The notes beneath the pieces are model-generated. The model saw only the letters and a program-made list of their open reading frames with translations. It was not told where the DNA came from and searched no databases. The position numbers and the translations under genes are program-made. 11,490 nucleotides of DNA from Planctomycetaceae bacterium (GTDB lineage Bacteria; Planctomycetota; Planctomycetia; Pirellulales; Thermoguttaceae): assembly GCA_031256755.1 (NCBI GenBank), contig JAIRPZ010000233.1, positions 1 through 11,490 on the forward strand, given 5' to 3'. Shown one piece after another: positions 1-5,821 of the stretch; positions within the stretch are counted from its first letter, which is position 1; each line of letters begins with the position of its first letter.

Positions 1-426
1 TTGTACCTCCCATATAACCGCCGGTGCTATTATGGAGTTGAGCGTTCTGTTGCCCGTATCTCATGAGGAAATCATAAGGGGCGTTTTGTTCCATGTAAGG
101 CATGAGCATGACCATAATGCTTGGTCTTGACCGATGCAGCAGAAGCGGCGGCAGTGTTTCGTTATTGGATTGAGTGAAATTGTGAATGCCGAGTCCGAAC
201 TGTTTCAGATTGTTCTGGCACTGCATTTTGCGGGCTGCCTCGCGTGCGACCTGAATGGCGGGCAAAAGTAAGGCGATGAGCATGCCGATAATGGCAATCA
301 CGACCAAGAGTTCGACCAGCGTGAAACCCAAAGAACGGGCGAAAGAGCGGGAAACAGTGCTTACACTGTTAACGCTGTTTCGAACGTACCCCCCCCCCCC
401 GTTCTTTTGCCTATTTTACTACGCAT
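1..426 (-). CDS. DUF1559-type prepilin-like protein, partial, frame broken at a G tract
   Basis: The coding strand reads RSFARSLGFTLVELLVVIAI and then IGMLIALLLPAIQVAREAAR, the class III (type IV pilin-like) prepilin signal: basic residues, Gly before the cleavage point, Phe at +1, Glu at +5, a hydrophobic helix, then the REAARKMQCQNNLKQFGLGIHNF segment typical of planctomycete DUF1559 proteins. In this family a prepilin peptidase cuts before Phe, and the protein probably sits in a pseudopilus or at the cell surface. The C-terminal part lies beyond position 1. The nearest ATG is at 426-424 (MRSKIGKRT), but the 12-G run at 400-389 throws it out of frame and it stops at 363-361. With 10 or 13 G the ATG reads straight into the prepilin. 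The only in-frame alternative after the tract is a TTG at 331, which would lose the basic N-terminus. The family call is firm; the start and the integrity of the gene are uncertain. Confidence 0.8.
389..400. repeat. C12/G12 homopolymer tract
   Basis: Twelve consecutive C on the plus strand (G on the coding strand of the prepilin) lie about nine codons after the likely ATG at 426. No other G or C run in the window comes near this length. The observed length puts start codon and prepilin body in different frames, and a change of +1 or -2 restores them. Such tracts mutate readily by slipped-strand mispairing and are also error-prone in sequencing and assembly. Confidence 0.95.
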
Positions 427-482
427 GGGAACGTTTGTAAGGGTTGTGCCGGTGATTTCGGTAATAAAACCGGCGGCAGAAG

Positions 483-502
483 CGGGGAACGTACGTTTCC
501 CG
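483..502. promoter_or_regulatory. 20-bp palindrome in the prepilin leader
   Basis: CGGGGAACGTACGTTTCCCG pairs with itself at 9 of 10 positions; the exception is a G opposite T, a wobble pair in RNA. It lies about 100 nt after the predicted transcription start and 57 nt before the ATG at 426. Its core word GAACGT recurs at 382-387 and 429-434, and the longer GAACGTAC at 382-389. It could be an operator for a dimeric regulator or an RNA hairpin. The palindrome is visible; the function is inferred. Confidence 0.4.
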
Positions 503-607
503 TTTTGTTTTGCGTGGCACATTGCGGTCATAACCGCTTTTTCCGATTCTTTCGTGTACATAATGTTTGGGATGTGAATAGTTCAGAGAAATCATCTCTA
601 CAAGTAT

Positions 608-636
608 AGTATAACATGAAAAAAATGTTTTGTCAA
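608..636 (-). promoter_or_regulatory. Near-consensus sigma70-type promoter for the prepilin gene
   Basis: On the minus strand TTGACA (636-631) is followed after exactly 17 nt by TATACT (613-608), five of six matches to TATAAT. The spacer holds a T7 run. Transcription would start near 601 and run left toward the prepilin, giving a leader of about 175 nt to the ATG at 426. The region from 427 to 733 holds no convincing gene. A 66-codon frame from 561 shares the frame of the 426 ATG and stops at 361; it may be an N-terminal extension or chance. Confidence 0.75.
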
Positions 637-733
637 GAACAGGAAAGTCCGGCAAGACAAGTTTTCTTCATTCCGCCTGTATTATTTTCAACCGGTTCCG
701 GCAATGCAGCAATGCCCCTGATCAGACATGCCG

Positions 734-3145
734 TTAATCAGGGAGAAACTTTTTCAGCGGGAATTGATTGTCAAGCGGTTTGCTTTGTGCCTTTTGCACT
801 TCCGCATAAACAGCCGCAACCCGTGAAACATCTGCAAACGCCGAAAGGGACGGATCATGGGCAATCAGCGGATACTTTTCCAAAAGCACTCCCCACGCCG
901 CCGCGGCTTTGTCCAGCAATTCCTGCGCCTCGGCATATTTCTTATCCTGAATCAGCGGTTCCGCATTGATAAGAAACTCATTCGCCGCACCAACCGCCGG
1001 ATCGTGTTTCAGCATCAACTCGGCATATCCCCGAAGCGGCAGCGGTTCCGGCAGCGGTTTATTCTGCTGTTCCAGCAGCCGGATGTACCGCGACAATGCC
1101 GCAAGCATTTTGTCCCGCAAATCAAAAAACGGAGCAAACTTCATAAATTCTTCCCGCTCGTTCATCGCCGCAAAACGCTGAACAACAATCGCAAAATACT
1201 TTTCACATTTTTCAAGACCGGCTTGCCGTTTTGCTGCATCCGTTTCCTTTTGAACCTGTTCCGATTCCTTTTCGGCGTATTCCATCGCCTCAATGACCGG
1301 TTCCGGTTTCATCCCTTCGCGGAATGCCCGGTACCACATCATTCGGCGAAGCGGCACCGGGTCGCCCGACACATCCGAAAATATCTTATTGTCGCCGTCC
1401 AGAATAATCAAAAACTTTTCGACAATATCCACCCGGTCGCGGACAAATTCCCCGTCCGTTGCGAAATGTTCATAACCTTTCTGATTGACCAGTGCGTCCC
1501 ACTGTTTCATTGCGGCAAGCCAGCCCGTAATGGCATCGGCAATCCGTCCGTCATAATAGGCTTTCCGGGCTTCGTAACGGAGACGGTGTCCTTCGTCGGC
1601 AAACGGAGACGTTTCGACTTTGACCTGATCAAACCGCGATTCGTAATTCAGAATTCCCCGGAACAACTGCGAAATACGCCCTCTGGCTTTGTGCGTATCC
1701 AATTCGGCAACAATGGCTCTTGCCCGGCTCCGCTGTTCGCGGGATAAATCCGGGCATATCTCGGCATCCTGTATGGATTCAGCAAGGGATTTCGGCGTAA
1801 TTTTCAGCATTTCCATACAGCGAGTCCGAACCTGTCCGACTTCGCTGTCGGTCTTGTCAATGGCATCGGACGCATCTTTTTCGAGAAAAATTTGCGGCAT
1901 TTTCCGCCATTCTTTCTGTTCGGCGGGGAGTATCGTTTCTCTGTCCGCCGCTAACCGGGTACGCCATTCCGGTTCGTTTTTGTCAAGCCAGTTCCGAATC
2001 AGGAGGAGTTCCTCATTCGGTTCCGGCGCATCGGAAACCGATTCCAAAGCGGCGAGCAGCGAACCTTGCTGACCGGACGTGCCGGCAAGGGCTTTCCAGC
2101 GTTCTGCACACAGTTTTTCTTTCAGACCGGGAACAATGGAGTTCAGTTCGGCGAGCAGTTTCGTTTCTTCTTCTTTCAGAATGTCAATGGTTTCCAATTT
2201 GCCGGTCAGCGACTGGTTATGTTTGGTCATCCGCAGCGTATTGTCGTCGGGGATGGCGGCTTTTAATTCCATCCGTCCGAATTCGATCCATTCGTCCAGA
2301 GCGTTTTTCCATGCCCGGACGGCGGCTTCGCCGAAAATGCCGTCGCGCCGTTTCCATTTGGCATAACTGAACAGATTGATTCGGGAATGAGAGAAAAAAT
2401 TGAAATCCGATTCATTTCCCAAACTGACACCTTCTTTGACCAGTTCTTCTCCCTGCCGGTACCAAAAGCGTCCGAGAATCCAGTTATCGCGGATGTCTTC
2501 GCTGGTATTATCCTGAAAATAGCGGTGATGCCGGTTGAAAAACTCCTCATCGGCACGGAGCAGACGGCGGTTTTGTTCCCGCTCGTCTGATGCATCGCCG
2601 CCGATTTTCTGCGACACCGTCCAGCCGAGGGCTTTGAACAGTTTCGGCGCACGCCGGTTCACTTCCACGCCGGTTGTCAGAAAATCAATGCCGCGGATCA
2701 CCCACCGGTAGCGTTCCCGGTAATCATCGAATTCCGCCGAAGCGTTGTAGGCAAGACACCAGCCGAGATAATCCCAAACAGGAATAAAATGCGGTTCCAG
2801 AAAAACGAGTTGATTGGCTGCGGCGATCACTTCGTTCCATTCATGGCGTTTATACTGTTCCTGCATTTGATGCCAGAGGAGTGATATGGCGATGCCGCGC
2901 ATACCGAAAGTGGCCAGTTTAATGGTGCTGCTTGCCGGATCGATTTTACCGATTTGGGCTTCGGTCAGCCCTTCCTGAATACGAATGCGTGCGAGCCATC
3001 CGCCGGAATCGGGCTGTAAATCGCCGCCGGCTTGAACGACCACGCGGGCAGGTCTCCCGACGGCATAGAGCAGGAGAAGTAAAACGCCGATAACGGCAAG
3101 ATAAAAAACCTTTCGGTAAAGTGCTTTTTGCAGTGTCTTTTGCAT
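734..3145 (-). CDS. Membrane-anchored helical repeat (TPR-like) protein, function unknown
   Basis: The product has 803 residues. A short basic N-terminus is followed by one hydrophobic segment at about residues 13-30 (VFYLAVIGVLLLLLYAVG); the rest is polar, alpha-helical and probably outside the cytoplasm. Residues around 75-135 show a TPR-like pattern of Trp, Tyr and Leu (LLWHQMQEQYKRHEWNEVI, then FLEPHFIPVWDYLGWCLAYN). The C-terminal third has further helix pairs such as AEPLIQDKKYAEAQELLDKA. No catalytic motif was seen. The ATG at 3145 is chosen because AAAGGA (3157-3152) lies 6 nt upstream and the predicted transcription start is near 3205. An ATG at 3262 would add 39 residues but lies upstream of that promoter. 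TPR-like proteins usually act as protein-binding scaffolds, so a role in an envelope complex is possible but not shown. It is divergent from the secreted hydrolase-like gene. Confidence 0.85.
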   Translation of the reverse strand: MQKTLQKALYRKVFYLAVIGVLLLLLYAVGRPARVVVQAGGDLQPDSGGWLARIRIQEGLTEAQIGKIDPASSTIKLATFGMRGIAISLLWHQMQEQYKRHEWNEVIAAANQLVFLEPHFIPVWDYLGWCLAYNASAEFDDYRERYRWVIRGIDFLTTGVEVNRRAPKLFKALGWTVSQKIGGDASDEREQNRRLLRADEEFFNRHHRYFQDNTSEDIRDNWILGRFWYRQGEELVKEGVSLGNESDFNFFSHSRINLFSYAKWKRRDGIFGEAAVRAWKNALDEWIEFGRMELKAAIPDDNTLRMTKHNQSLTGKLETIDILKEEETKLLAELNSIVPGLKEKLCAERWKALAGTSGQQGSLLAALESVSDAPEPNEELLLIRNWLDKNEPEWRTRLAADRETILPAEQKEWRKMPQIFLEKDASDAIDKTDSEVGQVRTRCMEMLKITPKSLAESIQDAEICPDLSREQRSRARAIVAELDTHKARGRISQLFRGILNYESRFDQVKVETSPFADEGHRLRYEARKAYYDGRIADAITGWLAAMKQWDALVNQKGYEHFATDGEFVRDRVDIVEKFLIILDGDNKIFSDVSGDPVPLRRMMWYRAFREGMKPEPVIEAMEYAEKESEQVQKETDAAKRQAGLEKCEKYFAIVVQRFAAMNEREEFMKFAPFFDLRDKMLAALSRYIRLLEQQNKPLPEPLPLRGYAELMLKHDPAVGAANEFLINAEPLIQDKKYAEAQELLDKAAAAWGVLLEKYPLIAHDPSLSAFADVSRVAAVYAEVQKAQSKPLDNQFPLKKFLPD

Positions 3146-3151
3146 AGCCGG

Positions 3152-3157
3152 TCCTTT
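3152..3157 (-). promoter_or_regulatory. Ribosome binding site deciding the 3145 start
   Basis: AAAGGA on the minus strand lies 6 nt before the ATG at 3145. It is the clearest Shine-Dalgarno-like site in the window; most other genes here have weak or no such signal. It supports the 803-residue form of the helical repeat protein over the longer frame from 3262. Confidence 0.65.
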
Positions 3158-3211
3158 AATCTTTTGCCCCGCCGGAAACTCGTCAGCGGGGGACTCCACA
3201 ATCTGCCGGTG

Positions 3212-3240
3212 ATTATCGTTGACCGCCCGTACATTGTCAA
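3212..3240 (-). promoter_or_regulatory. Sigma70-type promoter for the helical repeat gene
   Basis: The minus strand reads TTGACA (3240-3235), 17 nt, then GATAAT (3217-3212): a perfect -35 box, ideal spacing and five of six matches in the -10 box. The predicted start near 3205 gives a leader of about 60 nt to the ATG at 3145. The -35 box overlaps that of the opposite promoter by five bases. Confidence 0.7.
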
Positions 3241-3262
3241 GAGGGAGTTTTCCGTTTATCAT
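3234..3262 (+). promoter_or_regulatory. Sigma70-type promoter for the glycoside hydrolase-like gene
   Basis: The plus strand reads TTGTCA (3234-3239), 17 nt, then TATCAT (3257-3262), each box matching consensus at five of six positions. Transcription would start near 3269, about 52 nt before the ATG at 3321. The word TTGTCAA serves as -35 on both strands, so polymerase binding in the two directions should be mutually exclusive. Confidence 0.55.
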
Positions 3263-3320
3263 ATTCGCCTGTATTGTTATTGTCCTGACCGATACCTTTT
3301 TATTTCCGAAAATAAGAAAT

Positions 3321-5696
3321 ATGTTCCTTCCGCCCCCTCACGTTTTGCCGTTTATTTTGCTTGCTGCTTTGATGCTGTCCGTACCGGTTTCCGCCCAAAC
3401 CGTTGTCCGGCGATGCGTCCGTCCCGAATCCGCCCCGAATCTGTTAGACCCCGACCGCTTTTACAAAGCCGGAAAAGGATATACCGCCGCAGACGGAATC
3501 TATACATGTCAAAACAACGATGAAAAAACAAAAAGCGGCATCGTCCAAAACGTCTTTTTGAATCAAAATGTGCCGGCACCGCTCACGATTGAAGCCGTCA
3601 GCAAAGCCGAAAATGTTTCCGGCAGTCCGTCCGGCGATTACAGCATTTACGTCGACATTATCTATAACGATGGCACGCCGCTTTGGGGACAAATCGCCCC
3701 CTTTTCCACCGGCACACACGATTGGGAAAAAAAGTCGCTGACCATCTATCCCAAAAAGCCGGTCAAAAATTTCATGGTCTATTTACAGTTCCAAAACAAA
3801 TCCGGCAAAGCGGAATTCAAAAACATTAAACTGACCGAACTGACCGAGCGGAAAGGCGTTTTCCGGTTTGACGGCGTTTCTGTTGTGCCGCAGCCGCGTG
3901 TTGCCGGACAAACTCCGTTTTCTCTTCGGGACGTTGCCGCCGGTTCCGATTTCGTTGCACTGACAAAAAACGTCTTCGGTCTTGAATCGTCTGTGCAGTC
4001 CCAAGGAGCCGTCACGCGGGTCACTCTGACGAATCCGGCGAAAAAAGACCGGTGTCTCACGCTGGTTTATGCGATTCCGGTTCCTGCCGAAGGACTGATT
4101 TGGTGCGAAAATCCGAGAACATCCGTTGCTGTCAAACCGGATACGGAATATATGTCGGCACATTCGTTTCACGGAATCGGGGCGAACAGCCGGATGTCGT
4201 CCTATCCTTTCGCTGCCGTTGCCGGTAAACAGGGAGGGCTTGCGCTCGGAATTGATATGAAAACGCCGGTCTTTTTTCGTGCCGGTTATCATTCGGGAAC
4301 GGAAGAACTGTTTGTGTCCGCCGACTTCGCACTGACACCCGAATCGCCGTCTGTCACCGTTGATTTTGTGAAACTTGCTTTTGATTCCGAAGAGCGTTTC
4401 CGCGGTGCGCTGGCGGCTTACTACAAACAATTTCCGGCGGACTTCGCCGGCAGAACGCCGGAACAAGGCATTTGGATGCCTTTTGCATCCATCAGCAAAA
4501 TTCCGAATTATGAGGACTTCGGATTCAAGTTTAAGGAAGCGGACAGCGAAACCGCTTGGGACGATGCACACAACATTTTGACGTTCCGCTATACCGAACC
4601 GATGACATGGTGGATGCCCATTCCGAAAGACCAGCCGCAGACGTATGACCAAGCCATGAAAATTGCCAAGGAAAAAGCCGAAAAAAAAGACCCCAGAGCG
4701 ATGTCTCTTTTTACCAGCGGGATACGCGACATTCATGGCAAACCGGTTTGCCGGGTGCTTGTTACGCCTTGGAACGGCAGCGGTGCGGTGTGGAGCATGA
4801 ACGATTTGCCCGGTATTAAAGAGGGGGGATTCGCCTTGAAATGGAATCCGGCAATTTACGATACATATTACCGCAGCAACAGCAAAGGCGAACTTGACGG
4901 AGAATACATTGACTCCTGCGGCGGAGGCCCTTCGGATTACAACCGGTCAAATTTTGCTGCGGCAAAAACACCGCTTGTCTTTTCGCACGATGAACACAGA
5001 CCGCTGATTTTCGGCGGGATGATTATGTTTGAGTACATTCGGAAAATTGCGGAAGACATGCATAAAAATCATAAACTTATTATGGCGAATGGACCGCCCG
5101 GTGCGGTTTGCTGGCTTGTGCCGTATCTTGATGTGATGGGGATAGAAACCGACTGGAATCCCGGCGGCAAGTGGACTCCGCCGCCGGATGCCGTCTTGCT
5201 TCAACGCCGGTCGCTGTGCGGGGCGAAACCGTATTGTTTCCTGATGAACACGGAATTTTCACGGTTTTCTTATGAATTATCGGAGCGGTATATGAAACGC
5301 TGTCTGGCTTACGGAATGTTTCCGGGCTATTTCAGTGCGGATGCGTCAACGAAAGCGTATTTCACCCGCCCGGAACTTTATGAGCGGGACCGTCCGCTTT
5401 TCCGAAAATACATTCCGCTTTGCAAAAAAGTTGCCGAAAGCGGCTGGCAGCCGGTGACGCTGGCAAAATCAAACGCGGCAAAGGTTTTTATTGAAAGATT
5501 CGGAGCGGAGCCGAACAAATGTTATTACACGGTTTTTAACGATTCGGCGGAGACCGAAACGGCTGTTCTGACATTTCGTAACAATTATGTTGGATTCCGT
5601 AATCTCGTGAGCGGAGAAATTATCAAGACGGCGGGACAATCTGTTGAGTTGACATTGCAGCCGGCAGCGGTTGCCGTTTTGGAACCGCTGCCGTGA
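3321..5696 (+). CDS. Secreted glycoside hydrolase-like protein
   Basis: The product has 791 residues. Residues 1-26 form a Sec signal peptide (MFLPPPHVLPFILLAALMLSVPVSAQ, likely cut after SAQ or VSA). Residues about 40-175 resemble a beta-sandwich carbohydrate-binding module (YSIYVDIIYNDGTPLWGQ, ending in AEFKNIKLTEL). A second beta-rich domain runs to about 350. The region from about 370 to 700 looks like a TIM barrel, with clustered acidic residues in DGEYIDS (526-532) and GIETDW (606-611) as candidate catalytic residues. A short C-terminal beta domain follows (FNDSAETETAVLTFRNN onward). This layout suggests a hydrolase of complex polysaccharides acting in the periplasm or outside the cell, but I cannot assign a numbered family. 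The ATG at 3321 is preferred to an upstream TTG at 3219 because it begins a clean signal peptide and lies after the predicted promoter; its ribosome site is weak. It ends with TGA, converging on the kinase gene. Confidence 0.8.
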   Translation: MFLPPPHVLPFILLAALMLSVPVSAQTVVRRCVRPESAPNLLDPDRFYKAGKGYTAADGIYTCQNNDEKTKSGIVQNVFLNQNVPAPLTIEAVSKAENVSGSPSGDYSIYVDIIYNDGTPLWGQIAPFSTGTHDWEKKSLTIYPKKPVKNFMVYLQFQNKSGKAEFKNIKLTELTERKGVFRFDGVSVVPQPRVAGQTPFSLRDVAAGSDFVALTKNVFGLESSVQSQGAVTRVTLTNPAKKDRCLTLVYAIPVPAEGLIWCENPRTSVAVKPDTEYMSAHSFHGIGANSRMSSYPFAAVAGKQGGLALGIDMKTPVFFRAGYHSGTEELFVSADFALTPESPSVTVDFVKLAFDSEERFRGALAAYYKQFPADFAGRTPEQGIWMPFASISKIPNYEDFGFKFKEADSETAWDDAHNILTFRYTEPMTWWMPIPKDQPQTYDQAMKIAKEKAEKKDPRAMSLFTSGIRDIHGKPVCRVLVTPWNGSGAVWSMNDLPGIKEGGFALKWNPAIYDTYYRSNSKGELDGEYIDSCGGGPSDYNRSNFAAAKTPLVFSHDEHRPLIFGGMIMFEYIRKIAEDMHKNHKLIMANGPPGAVCWLVPYLDVMGIETDWNPGGKWTPPPDAVLLQRRSLCGAKPYCFLMNTEFSRFSYELSERYMKRCLAYGMFPGYFSADASTKAYFTRPELYERDRPLFRKYIPLCKKVAESGWQPVTLAKSNAAKVFIERFGAEPNKCYYTVFNDSAETETAVLTFRNNYVGFRNLVSGEIIKTAGQSVELTLQPAAVAVLEPLP

Positions 5697-5711
5697 TGGG
5701 ATGCTAACGCA

Positions 5712-5788
5712 AGCGGCGGGCAGTCTTTGCCGGACGGGTCTATTTTGGGGCGTTTCCAATATCTGCCCGTGCGGCAGCACCCGCCGCT
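5712..5788. terminator. Large inverted repeat between convergent genes, possible two-way terminator
   Basis: AGCGGCGGG (5712-5720) pairs perfectly with CCCGCCGCT (5780-5788). Inside it are smaller hairpins: CTGCC/GGCAG at 5763-5777 with a 5-nt loop, and GGCA/TGCC at 5719-5731, which overlaps the outer left arm. On the plus strand the structure is followed by CTCATTTTAATT, only weakly T-rich. The position, 16 nt after the hydrolase-like stop and 34 nt after the kinase stop, suits a terminator serving both genes. It could instead be a dispersed intergenic palindromic repeat. Confidence 0.45.
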
Positions 5789-5821
5789 CTCATTTTAATT
5801 AGCCATTACCATGATCTCTTT

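Noticed and set aside
253..258. DLG in place of DFG in the kinase as a sign of inactivity
   Set aside because: These are protein residue numbers in the kinase encoded at 5822-8551. The metal-binding Asp is kept, Lys134, Asp235 and Asn240 are present, and DLG is common in active bacterial kinases.
419..655. 78-codon minus-strand frame across the prepilin leader
   Set aside because: It starts upstream of the predicted transcription start near 601, has no ribosome site and no family resemblance.
857..1747. 296-codon open frame on the plus strand
   Set aside because: It is fully antisense to the helical repeat gene, and its Phe/Arg-rich composition is typical of a shadow frame.
3146..3262. N-terminal extension of the helical repeat protein from the ATG at 3262
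   Set aside because: It places 39 polar residues before the membrane anchor and lies upstream of a strong promoter; the ATG at 3145 has a good ribosome site.
3219..3320. N-terminal extension of the glycoside hydrolase-like protein from the TTG at 3219
   Set aside because: The extension overlaps the proposed promoter, would add a second hydrophobic segment and uses a weak start; ATG 3321 begins a clean signal peptide.
3783..4736. 317-codon open frame on the minus strand
   Set aside because: It lies opposite the glycoside hydrolase-like gene, is rich in Arg, Phe and His, and shows no motif.
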